The notes under the pieces: generated by a model
Seen by the model: the letters and a program-made list of their open reading frames with translations, nothing else
The model's database searches: none
What the model was told of the DNA's origin: nothing
Translations under genes and position numbers: made by a program
Assembly (NCBI GenBank): GCA_028281445.1
Contig: JANQJW010000112.1
Location: 1 to 36,686 of the forward strand
DNA length: 36,686 nt
From: Planctomycetota bacterium
Lineage (GTDB): Bacteria > Planctomycetota > PLA2 > JAEUHO01
Direction: 5' to 3'
Shown here: positions 10,460 through 17,884 of the stretch, in pieces
How positions within the stretch are numbered: position 1 is the stretch's first letter
Layout of the letters: every line of letters begins with the position of its first letter

Positions 10460-12526
10460 TCAGGACGCGCGCTCTGCGTCGGCGGAGCCCCGCTCCGCGC
10501 CAGCGAGAAGCGTGCGTGCGACCTCGGCGATGTTCTCCGCCGTGAAGCCGAACTTCTTCATCAGGTCGCCGGCCGGGGCCGAGGCGCCGAAGCGGTCGAG
10601 CGTCACGAGGCCGCCCTGCGGGCCGACCCAACGGTGCCAGCCCATCGACGCGCCGGCTTCGACGCCGACGCGGACGGTGCACCCGCCGCACAAGGCGTCG
10701 ATGTCTCCATCGAAGGCCTCCCAGCAGGGCATGGAGATGACGCGCGCGGCGACGCCCTCCTTGCGGAGCAGTTCCGAAGCCCCCAATGCTGCGGACACTT
10801 CCGAGCCGGTGGCCATGAACACGACGTCGGGCGATACCGCGCCCGGATGCAGCACGTAGGCTCCGGCTCGGGTGCCGGACGCCGCAGCAAGCTCCGTGCG
10901 GTCGAGCACCGGCAGGCCCTGTCGCGTGAGACAGAGCGCCACGGGGCCCGCTGCCTGCAGTGCCATGCGCCAGGCTTCGACCGTCTCGTTCGCATCCGCC
11001 GGCCGGAGCACGGTCAGGCCGGGAATGGCGCGAAGGCTGGCAAGCTGCTCGATGGGCTGGTGCGTCGGTCCGTCCTCCCCCACGCCGATCGAGTCGTGCG
11101 TGAAGACGTAGATGACGGGCAGCTGCATCAGCGCGGCCAGCCGGATCGACGGACGCATGTAGTCGCTGAAGATCAGGAACGTGCCGCCGTACGGGCGCAA
11201 GCCGCCGTGCAGGGCCATGCCGTTCATGACGCCGCCCATGCCGTGTTCGCGGACGCCGAAGTGCAGCGTGCGGCCGCTGTAGTCGTCGGCCGTGACGTCT
11301 TGTGCGCCGGGCAGCGTGGTGTTGTTGGAGCCCGCGAGGTCGCAGGACCCGCCGACGAGCGTCGTGACCACCGCGCCGATGGCGGCGAGGGTTTTCCCCG
11401 ACGCCTTGCGGGTGGCGAGAGAGGTCCCCGCTTCGAACGAGGGAACGGATGCGTCCCAGCCGTCGGGCAGCGTGCCGGCGAGAGCCCCTTCGAACGCGTC
11501 GGCGCGCGCTGCGTCGCTCTCGCGGACGGCGGCCAGCGTCGACTCCCATGCGGTGCGGACGTCGCGACCGCGGACCCCCGCGGCGTTCATGTGCTCGGTC
11601 ACCTCCGCCGGTACGAGGAAGTGCTCGTCCTCGGGCCAGCCAAGCGCCTGCTTCGTGAGGCGCACCTCGTCTTCACCGAGTGCGGCGCCGTGTGCGGCCG
11701 AGGTGTCCTGCTTGTTGGGGCTGCCGGCGGCGATGTGCGTGCGACAGACGACCAGTGTCGGGCGACCGGTCTCTGCCTTCGCCGCCTCGGCCGCTTGGAC
11801 GTAGTCGTCAATCGACGCGTCGTCCCCGCAATGCAGCACGTGCCATCCGTAGCTCGCGTAGCGCGCGGCAACGTCCTCGCTGAACGACAGGTCCGTAGAG
11901 CCGTCGATCGTGATGCGGTTGTCGTCCCAGAACACGCACAGCTTTCCGAGACCGAGGTGTCCCGCGAGGCTCGCGGCTTCCGCCGCCACGCCTTCCATCA
12001 GGTCGCCGTCGCTGGCGATCACCCAGGTGTGGTGGTCGACAAGCGTGCTGTCATCCGCGTTGTGCCGCGCCGCGAGCATGCTCTCCGCGAGTGCCATACC
12101 GACCGCGTTCGCAATGCCCTGGCCGAGCGGGCCGGTCGTCGTCTCGACACCCGGCACCTCGCCGTACTCCGGATGGCCGGCGGCCGGGCTGCCGAGCTGG
12201 CGGAAGTTGACGATGTGCTCGTGGCTCAACTCGTAGCCCGTCAGGTGCAGCATCGAGTAGATGAGCATGCTGGCGTGGCCGCACGAGAGCACGAAGCGGT
12301 CGCGATCGGGCCAGTCCGGCGCGCCGCTGTCGTACTTCATGACGCGTGTCCACAGCGCGTACGCCAGCGGCGCCAGGGCCATCGGGGTACCCGGATGGCC
12401 CGAGTTGGCCTTCTGGACCGCGTCCATGGACAGGGTCTTGACGGTGTTCACCGTCAGGGTCGCCAGGTCCTGCGTGGAGTCGTTGGACACCGTCTCGGCT
12501 CCGGCCTGCGGGATCGTCTCGGTCAT
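10460..12526 (-). CDS. tkt: Transketolase
   Basis: Transketolase moves two-carbon ketol units between sugar phosphates in the cytosolic pentose phosphate pathway, using thiamine diphosphate and a divalent metal. The 688-aa product has the usual length. Visible family motifs are NSGHPG (41-46), SCGHASMLIYSMLHLTG (81-97), the thiamine diphosphate motif running from GDLMEG (174) to WDDN (200-203), the GREHG-like VREHGMGG, and HDSIGVGEDGPTHQPIEQL in the pyrimidine-binding domain, followed by the C-terminal transketolase domain. The ATG at 12526 was chosen because GGAGGG lies eight bases upstream; an in-frame ATG nine codons earlier lacks a good site. It lies 61 bp downstream of the toroid-protein gene on the same strand, so co-transcription is possible but there is no functional link I can name. 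Confidence 0.97.
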   Translation of the reverse strand: MTETIPQAGAETVSNDSTQDLATLTVNTVKTLSMDAVQKANSGHPGTPMALAPLAYALWTRVMKYDSGAPDWPDRDRFVLSCGHASMLIYSMLHLTGYELSHEHIVNFRQLGSPAAGHPEYGEVPGVETTTGPLGQGIANAVGMALAESMLAARHNADDSTLVDHHTWVIASDGDLMEGVAAEAASLAGHLGLGKLCVFWDDNRITIDGSTDLSFSEDVAARYASYGWHVLHCGDDASIDDYVQAAEAAKAETGRPTLVVCRTHIAAGSPNKQDTSAAHGAALGEDEVRLTKQALGWPEDEHFLVPAEVTEHMNAAGVRGRDVRTAWESTLAAVRESDAARADAFEGALAGTLPDGWDASVPSFEAGTSLATRKASGKTLAAIGAVVTTLVGGSCDLAGSNNTTLPGAQDVTADDYSGRTLHFGVREHGMGGVMNGMALHGGLRPYGGTFLIFSDYMRPSIRLAALMQLPVIYVFTHDSIGVGEDGPTHQPIEQLASLRAIPGLTVLRPADANETVEAWRMALQAAGPVALCLTRQGLPVLDRTELAAASGTRAGAYVLHPGAVSPDVVFMATGSEVSAALGASELLRKEGVAARVISMPCWEAFDGDIDALCGGCTVRVGVEAGASMGWHRWVGPQGGLVTLDRFGASAPAGDLMKKFGFTAENIAEVARTLLAGAERGSADAERAS

Positions 12527-12587
12527 GCGCGCCGCCCTCCGAGCCGGGATCATAGCGGCGCCGCCCCCCGCTCTGCGAACGTCGGTG

Positions 12588-13988
12588 CTACCGCCCGTCC
12601 TTCGGCGCGCCGCCGCCCTCCGGCGTCACGATCGGCGGCATGACCGTGGGGATCTCCGGCGCGCGGGTCGACCGGCGCAGGAAGAGCAGCGCGAAGCAGG
12701 TCTGGGTGATCGCAGACTCGGTCTTGTCGGCCGGCTTGTCCATCGAGGCGGCCTCCGCCCATCCGCCGTGTTTCTCCTGGGCGCTGAGCAGGTACTCGCC
12801 CCCCACCCGGTACCAGTCGTTCTTGCCGATCCAGCGGGTCCCGACCTTCACGCCGGTCCGCTCGAGGCCGTAGAGGTAGTAGTAGTGCCACATCGAGGCG
12901 CCGCCGGGCGTGGGGTTGTCCTGCACCGTGAAGTATTCGGACAGCCAGGCGAGCCCGTCGATCAGGGCCTTGTCGATGCGCTTGCGAAGCTTTGCGTCGA
13001 GCTTCTGCTTCACCCAGAGCCGCTCTTTGGCAAGCGCCAGGCATGTGACGCCGGCGCAGGTCATGGAGCCGGTGGGCAGCTCGGTTCCGCCGGGCATGTA
13101 GGCCCAGCCCCGGGCGCGCGCCTGGGTGGCCTCCAGGAAGCGCTCGAGCTTCGTGCCCGGCTCCCACGCCTCGTTCTCGAGCCAGACAGGCGTGTCGATG
13201 CCGTCCGTCTCCTGGGTCCGGATCAGGTAGCCGGCAGCCTTGATCCAGGTCTCGGGGGGGATGTCGATCCCACAGCGAGACGCCGTGTCCAGGGCCAGCA
13301 TGGCGTACTGGGTGTTGGAGAGGTCCGTGTCTCCCTCGGGCGCCTGGAGGGGATTGCCTGGGTAGCGCCAGCCGCCGGAGCTCTCCTGGTTCGACACGAT
13401 GAACTTGACGAGGCGCTTGATCATGGACTTCGCCGACGACGGGTACTTGCAGGGCTTGCCCTTCGTCTTCTTCCCCGGAATCGGATTGCCGTAGCGATCG
13501 AACCTCGGCCCGACCTCCTGGCCCTTCTTCGGCTTCGGCCGATGCAGCGCGTCCAGTGCCATGATCAGCGTCGCCGCAACGTAGATCGTCGGCTTGCCGT
13601 TCTTCTGAGCGACCCCGTAGTTCTTGAGTGCCGCCTGCATCCCCTTCTTGATCGCGGGGTCCTTCGGGTCGACGCCGCAGTGGGCCAGCGTGAGCACGAC
13701 GAGCGCCTGCACGCCGCCTTCCATGATGTTGTATTGCCTCGGGCCCAGGTCGTCGCTGAAGCCGGGGTAGCTGCCGTCCTTGCGCTGCTGGCCCTTGAGC
13801 CACGCGGCCCCACGCTCGATCGCCTTGTTCACACGATCATCGAAGTCCGCCTTGGCCTTCGCCAGCGCCTCGCGGGCCGCCGCGATGCGCGCCTTGCGCG
13901 CCGCCGGGTCCTCCTTCGGCTCTTCACCATGTGCAAGCCCGGCCCACACAAAGAAGGCGAGCACACTCGCCAGCACACCAATCCGCAT
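12588..13988 (-). CDS. Secreted prenyltransferase/squalene-oxidase-repeat (alpha/alpha toroid) protein
   Basis: The 466-aa product begins with a signal peptide (MRIGVLASVLAFFVWAGLAHG), then a charged helical stretch, then repeats of the terpenoid-cyclase/prenyltransferase toroid type. QW-like turns are visible at QQRKDGSYPG, NQESSGGWRYPG and SAQEKHGGWAEA, and helices such as DTDLSNTQYAMLALDTA sit between them. Proteins of this type are common in planctomycete-like genomes and are annotated only by the fold. The DxDD acid motif of squalene-hopene cyclases is not visible, so I do not call it a cyclase. The tail is Pro/Gly-rich. GGAGGT six bases before the ATG at 13988 fixes the start. The substrate is unknown. 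Confidence 0.88.
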   Translation of the reverse strand: MRIGVLASVLAFFVWAGLAHGEEPKEDPAARKARIAAAREALAKAKADFDDRVNKAIERGAAWLKGQQRKDGSYPGFSDDLGPRQYNIMEGGVQALVVLTLAHCGVDPKDPAIKKGMQAALKNYGVAQKNGKPTIYVAATLIMALDALHRPKPKKGQEVGPRFDRYGNPIPGKKTKGKPCKYPSSAKSMIKRLVKFIVSNQESSGGWRYPGNPLQAPEGDTDLSNTQYAMLALDTASRCGIDIPPETWIKAAGYLIRTQETDGIDTPVWLENEAWEPGTKLERFLEATQARARGWAYMPGGTELPTGSMTCAGVTCLALAKERLWVKQKLDAKLRKRIDKALIDGLAWLSEYFTVQDNPTPGGASMWHYYYLYGLERTGVKVGTRWIGKNDWYRVGGEYLLSAQEKHGGWAEAASMDKPADKTESAITQTCFALLFLRRSTRAPEIPTVMPPIVTPEGGGAPKDGR

Positions 13989-14012
13989 CGCACGACCTCC
14001 GTTACGAGGACC

Positions 14013-14042
14013 AGCGTACGTCGCGCACACCTGTCATCTCAA
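14013..14042 (-). promoter_or_regulatory. Possible sigma70-like promoter for the toroid gene
   Basis: On the minus strand TTGAGA (14042-14037) is followed after 18 bases by TACGCT (14018-14013), about 24 bases before the start codon. The -35 box is good and the -10 box is poor, so this is only a candidate. Confidence 0.22.
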
Positions 14043-14072
14043 CCAGCCGCTGCGGTGGCGGAGGCGGCGGTT

Positions 14073-14172
14073 GCCAGGGCGAAGGCGCCGCAAAGCCGAC
14101 GAGGAGGCCGCGTGGATGGGCCACGCAACGACGAGAGCGTAGCGATCGGCGCCGCGGCGCCGAGCATCTGGC
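14073..14172 (+). repeat. Dispersed 100-bp intergenic repeat, copy A
   Basis: This segment aligns without gaps to the reverse complement of 28415-28514, with 90 of 100 positions identical by my hand count; the first 43 bases are identical. It contains the hairpin GCGTGG-ATGGG-CCACGC (14110-14126). In copy B the stem is unchanged but four of the five loop bases differ. A GC-only palindromic stretch lies near 14149-14161. It has no credible reading frame and sits between two genes on the same strand. Confidence 0.85.
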
Positions 14173-14180
14173 ATCCGCCG

Positions 14181-14224
14181 CCAAAACGAAAAAGGGCCCG
14201 GCACCATCTCAGGTGCCGGGCCCC
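14181..14224 (-). terminator. Intrinsic terminator of the cysteine-rich lipoprotein gene
   Basis: A perfect 12-bp stem, GGGCCCGGCACC (14194-14205) and GGTGCCGGGCCC (14212-14223), encloses a six-base loop. Read on the minus strand it is followed by TTTTTCGTTTT. It begins 16 bases after the lipoprotein stop codon. This is a textbook Rho-independent terminator and isolates the lipoprotein gene from the toroid/tkt genes downstream. Confidence 0.93.
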
Positions 14225-14239
14225 TTGCTTGGGAAAGCG

Positions 14240-15532
14240 CTACTTGAGCGGGTCGGCCTCGCCTGCGGGCGGCGCGCCGAGGTCCTCGTCGCCGGCGTCC
14301 ATGGCGGGCGCCTCTTCGACGGCCTCGAGGGCGCCATCGGCATCACCACCACCCTCGGCGGCGGGTGCGCTCGCGGGCACTTCGCAGTCCTTGTTGCGAC
14401 GCCACTCCCACTTGCAGGGGGCGATGCAACGACGGCGCTTGACCGTCTTGTACTGCGCGGGCACGGGCGTGCACTTCCACTCGCCCGGCTTGACCATGAC
14501 CCTCTGCTTGACGGTCTTGAACTCGGCCGGAATCGTCTCGGTCGTGAAGCTGGCGGGCTTCACGCAGACGCGAACGGTGCGCTCTTCGTACTGCGCCGGC
14601 ACGGTCTCGGTGGTGAAGCTGGCGGGCTTCACGCACACGCGGACGGTGCGCTCTTCGTACTGCGCCGGAACCTCTTCCGTGGTGAAGGAGGCGGGCTTCA
14701 CGCACACGCGGCGCGTGACTTCCTTGTACTGCGCGGGGATCTGCTCGGTGGTGAAGGAGGCGGGCTTCACGCACACGCGACGGGTGACCGTCTTGTACTG
14801 CGCGGGGGTCTCCTTGAGCATCCAGCAGTCACCCTGCTTCTCGCCGGCGGCAAGTTGGCTGGGCGTGCAGGGGACCTTGACCCAGCACGTCTTGGCCGGG
14901 CAGACACAGACCTGCTCGCTGCGGTCTTCGTACTGCGCGGGAATCGGCACGCGACGGCACGACGCCGGGCACACGCAGACGCGCTCGGTGCGGTCCTCGT
15001 ACTCCGCGGGGATCGGGATGCGCTTGACCGTCGCCGGGCAGACGCAGACCTTCTCGGTGCGGTCTTCGTACTCGGCCGGCACCGGAATGCGCTTGCACGT
15101 AGCCGGGCAGACACACACCTTCTCGGTGCGGTCTTCGTACTCGGCCGGCACCGGGATGCGACGGCAGGACGCCGGCTTGCAGCAGACCTGGACCTCACGC
15201 TCTTCGTAGACCGGCTCGATCCACTCGCGCTTCGTCGAGGCGGGGCAGACACAGACCTGCTCCTCGTACTCCTCGTACTGCGCGGGAACCATCACGCGGC
15301 ACCATGCCTCACCGGCCTGTGCCGCGGCCGGCATGCCGGCCGGACGGGCGCAGCACGGCTCAGCCGGGGCGGCGCAGGGGTTGCAGGGATCACACGGTGC
15401 GGCGCAGGCGGGCTCGCACGGATTGGGCGCGCTGCAACCACAGCAGCTGCTCGAACAACCAGTCAGCACCATGCTGACGGCAACCGCGACGAAGGCGATC
15501 AGCCCCAGGCGCGTCACGACTCGCTGAGTCAT
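14240..15532 (-). CDS. Cysteine-rich 23-aa-repeat lipoprotein, function unknown
   Basis: The 430-aa product starts with a lipoprotein signal peptide ending in the lipobox VLTGC (Cys26), then a Cys/Pro-rich linker (SSSCCGCSAPNPCEPAC). Residues 82-380 hold twelve recognisable units of exactly 23 aa. Six are of the type PAEYEDRTEKVCVCPATCKR and six of the type PAQYEERTVRVCVKPASFTT. The two blocks are separated by 45 residues, which is one diverged unit missing a single residue. By my count the mature protein has 38 cysteines. The tail (~390-430) is acidic and low in complexity. Units like PAQYKTVTRRVxVKPA are known from other envelope proteins, usually without so many cysteines. GGGAGGA before the ATG at 15532 fixes the start. 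Metal binding or a disulfide-stiffened envelope stalk are possibilities only. Confidence 0.9.
   Translation of the reverse strand: MTQRVVTRLGLIAFVAVAVSMVLTGCSSSCCGCSAPNPCEPACAAPCDPCNPCAAPAEPCCARPAGMPAAAQAGEAWCRVMVPAQYEEYEEQVCVCPASTKREWIEPVYEEREVQVCCKPASCRRIPVPAEYEDRTEKVCVCPATCKRIPVPAEYEDRTEKVCVCPATVKRIPIPAEYEDRTERVCVCPASCRRVPIPAQYEDRSEQVCVCPAKTCWVKVPCTPSQLAAGEKQGDCWMLKETPAQYKTVTRRVCVKPASFTTEQIPAQYKEVTRRVCVKPASFTTEEVPAQYEERTVRVCVKPASFTTETVPAQYEERTVRVCVKPASFTTETIPAEFKTVKQRVMVKPGEWKCTPVPAQYKTVKRRRCIAPCKWEWRRNKDCEVPASAPAAEGGGDADGALEAVEEAPAMDAGDEDLGAPPAGEADPLK
14393..15289 (-). repeat. Tandem 69-bp coding repeats in the cysteine-rich lipoprotein
   Basis: PAxY-type unit starts fall at residues 83, 106, 129, 152, 175, 198, 243, 266, 289, 312, 335 and 358, exactly 23 residues apart apart from the one 45-residue step. 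Neighbouring units such as those at 289 and 312 are almost identical at the DNA level, which suggests recent duplication. Confidence 0.88.
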
Positions 15533-15837
15533 CGAAATCCTCCCTTTGCGAACGCCGCCCCGCCACGACCTCCGTTGTCTGGCTGCGGGACACCGTCGAA
15601 GTTCTGGCGTGAGTCTACCGACTCCCTCCACGGCGCAGTCCTCTTTTTCCCTCGACATCCACAGGCGTCAACCAGTCGGCCCCGATTTGTTGGGCCTGTG
15701 TCCGAATTCGGCTACCGGCGTCAGGTCCTTGATTCGTCCGATCACGGCCCCTCCATTGGCCGCCACGCGAGACACGGCCGGGCGGGCCTCCGGGGGTACT
15801 CTGATGCGTTCCACGCGACGGGAGGGCAAGCGGAACC
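15533..15837. other. Divergent intergenic region, no gene found
   Basis: This 305-bp gap separates the divergently transcribed lipoprotein and export operon and must hold both promoters. It is less GC-rich than its surroundings. The only sharp element is the perfect palindrome CCGAATTCGG at 15702-15711, which could be an operator half-way between the genes. A TTGACG on the minus strand (15671-15666) has no matching -10 box at a normal distance, so I do not call a promoter. Confidence 0.4.
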
Positions 15838-16098
15838 ATGGATCAAGTCGCGCTGCGGTTGGCCGAGGCCTCGGACTGGACCTACCTGGGCGGCAACGCC
15901 GAGGCCAAGAAGCCCCTCGAGGTCATCGTGCGGGCCTTCGAGGGCAACGTGTTGTTCGCTACCGGCTCGGGGCCCGATCAGCCGGACGGCGAGCCCGTGG
16001 ACGTGCCCGTCGGCGAGGGCCGGCGCCTGTCAGGCAAGCACTTCTTCGCCCGCCCCAGGGACCCCGGCGGCTGCCTCCTCTCGTATCGGGGCGTGTAG
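15838..16098 (+). CDS. Conserved-looking 86-aa protein of unknown function, first gene of the export operon
   Basis: I do not recognise this protein. The 86-aa sequence (MDQVALRLAEASDWTYLGGN at the start) has no signal peptide or membrane helix, and ends GGCLLSYRGV. Codon third positions are strongly G/C like the neighbours, which supports real coding. GGGAGG lies 12 bases before the ATG, a little far. The stop is only ten bases before the next gene, so it appears to be the leading gene of the TolC/MFP/MacB operon. It could be a small regulator or accessory factor; nothing in the sequence decides this. Confidence 0.65.
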   Translation: MDQVALRLAEASDWTYLGGNAEAKKPLEVIVRAFEGNVLFATGSGPDQPDGEPVDVPVGEGRRLSGKHFFARPRDPGGCLLSYRGV

Positions 16099-16108
16099 GG
16101 ACTGGACG

Positions 16109-17884
16109 ATGCGCGCGCTCTTCCGCTTCAGTGTCCGGGCGCTCCCGTGCGCGTTGCTGCTGCCGCTTGCGGCGGGCGGGTGCACGCTGCCGCGCTTCAC
16201 GAAGCAGGGTGCGGACAAGGAGGTCTATTGCCTCCTAGACGACACGCGGACCTGCGTGCCCGAGGTCGCCGGAACGCTGAACGTCGAGGCACGCGAGCGG
16301 CTCGCGCGCGCCGCGCGTGAGAAGACCGCCTTCGACCTCACGCTCAAGGACGCGTTGACGCTGGGCACGCTCGCGTCGCGCGAGTACCGCCGCCAGCGAG
16401 AAGACGTCTACCTTGCGGCGCTCGATCTCACGCGCGAGATCAACGTCTTTCGCCCGCAGTGGTTCCTCGGCGGCACCGCGGGGCTCCGCGCAAACGAAGA
16501 CGACCTGAGCTTCGACGGTGGGCTCGACGCCAACCTCCAGAAGGCGTTCACGAACGGGGGCAGCGTCGTCGTCGGCCTCGTCTCCGACTTCTTGCGCAAC
16601 ATCACGGGCAATCCGCTGCGCACCGCACAGAGCGTGCTCACAGCGAACATCCTCTTCCCGCTCATGCGGGGCAGCAGCCAGCTGGTCGTGCGCGAGCCGC
16701 TGCGCCAGGCCGAGCGCAACACGCTCTACGCCATGCGCAGCTATGCGCGCTTCCAGCAGGAGTTCACGGTCGACATCGCGACGCGCTTCTATCGCGCGCT
16801 CCAAGCACGCGACGCGTGGAAGAACGCCGAGGCCCGCTACGAGAGCCTCGAGCTCCTGCTCGAAGAGCAGCGCGCGAAGTCGGTGGACCGCATCCCCAAG
16901 TTCGAGGTGGACCAGGTCGAGCAGGACGTGCTCGCGTCCGATGACGCCCGCGTCCGGGCGAAGAACAACTTCGAGGCCGCGGTCGACCGCCTGAAGCTCG
17001 ACCTGGGCATCCCCGTTGCCGTCGACGTCGTCCTCGACGACTCCGATCTCCAACGACTGCGCCGCGAGGGCCTTCCGCCTCCGTCGCTCTCGCAGGAGGA
17101 TGCGCTAGCCGTCGCCAAGACCAAGCGCCTCGACCTGCTGAACGCGCGCGACCGCGAGGTCGACGGCCGGCGGCGGATCCTCGTGTTGAAGGACGCATTG
17201 CGCGCGGGCCTCGATATCGTGGCCGGCGCGGACGCAACGACACCGCGCGACCAGCCCGGCAATCTGTTCGACTCCTCGAGGCTCGGCACGTTCGGTGTCG
17301 ACTTCGACCTACCGACGGAGCGGACGAACGAGCGCAACGCTTACCGCCGCGCGATCATCCTCGCGGAGCGGGCGCGCCGGGACCGCGAGCAGGTCGACGA
17401 CACGGTGGTCTTCGACGTGCGCGACGCCTACCGGGTGATCGCGGAGGCCGAGCGGAGCTACGAGATCCAGCAGGTCAGCGTCGAGCTGGCCGAGCGCCGC
17501 GTGGAGAGCACCCAGATCCTGCTGGAGGTCGGCCGGGCCCAGACCCGCGACCGGCTGGAGTCCGAGGACGCCCTCGTCCGGGCCCGCAACGCCGCAACGG
17601 CCGCGCTGGTGGATCAGGCCCTGGCCCGCCTGTCGCTCGAACGCGATGTGGGCACCCTGCGAGTCGACGCCGAGGGCATGTGGCAGACCGGAGGAAACCC
17701 GCCTCCCGCCTGCGTCGTCAAAGAAGCAGTTCCCGAGGGCAGGCCTGCGCCGCCGGCACCCGCCACGACAGCCCCAGTCGAAGGGGCTGCACCCGAACAG
17801 GCGCCTGCCTCCCCCGCTCCGCCCCCCGGTTCCCTGCCCCCGCCGCGCGTGATCCCACGACGCTCCGGTACTGTAGGAAAGTGA
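16109..17884 (+). CDS. TolC-like outer-membrane efflux lipoprotein
   Basis: The 591-aa product carries a lipoprotein signal peptide ending LPLAAGGC (Cys25). It has the two-fold coiled-coil architecture of outer-membrane efflux proteins (TolC/OEP family): long heptad-rich helices such as DIATRFYRALQARDAWKNAE and VVFDVRDAYRVIAEAERSYE, with strand-forming segments between. The tail of about 60 residues is Pro/Ala-rich (PPAPATTAPVEGAAPEQAPA). The open frame reaches far upstream, but the ATG at 16109 is the one followed by a signal sequence; an AGGGA lies just before it. The stop TGA shares its A with the ATG of the next gene, indicating translational coupling. It should form the outer-membrane channel of the export complex encoded by the next three genes. 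Confidence 0.9.
   Translation: MRALFRFSVRALPCALLLPLAAGGCTLPRFTKQGADKEVYCLLDDTRTCVPEVAGTLNVEARERLARAAREKTAFDLTLKDALTLGTLASREYRRQREDVYLAALDLTREINVFRPQWFLGGTAGLRANEDDLSFDGGLDANLQKAFTNGGSVVVGLVSDFLRNITGNPLRTAQSVLTANILFPLMRGSSQLVVREPLRQAERNTLYAMRSYARFQQEFTVDIATRFYRALQARDAWKNAEARYESLELLLEEQRAKSVDRIPKFEVDQVEQDVLASDDARVRAKNNFEAAVDRLKLDLGIPVAVDVVLDDSDLQRLRREGLPPPSLSQEDALAVAKTKRLDLLNARDREVDGRRRILVLKDALRAGLDIVAGADATTPRDQPGNLFDSSRLGTFGVDFDLPTERTNERNAYRRAIILAERARRDREQVDDTVVFDVRDAYRVIAEAERSYEIQQVSVELAERRVESTQILLEVGRAQTRDRLESEDALVRARNAATAALVDQALARLSLERDVGTLRVDAEGMWQTGGNPPPACVVKEAVPEGRPAPPAPATTAPVEGAAPEQAPASPAPPPGSLPPPRVIPRRSGTVGK

Noticed and set aside
12588..13988. Squalene-hopene cyclase (hopanoid synthesis)
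   Set aside because: The fold repeats are there, but the DxDD acid motif is absent and the protein is secreted and shorter than cyclases.
12261..15209. A 982-codon plus-strand frame across tkt, the toroid gene and the lipoprotein gene
   Set aside because: It runs antisense through three well-supported genes and through the terminator and repeat between them; the translation is low-complexity Arg/Gly/Leu with no domain.
15643..15671. Promoter with TTGACG as -35 box for the lipoprotein gene
   Set aside because: At 17 bases downstream the sequence is AAAAAG, which does not resemble a -10 box.
13931..16108. An N-terminal extension of the TolC-like protein by more than 700 codons
   Set aside because: The frame passes through a terminator, an antisense lipoprotein gene and the 86-aa gene; the signal peptide and lipobox begin at 16109.
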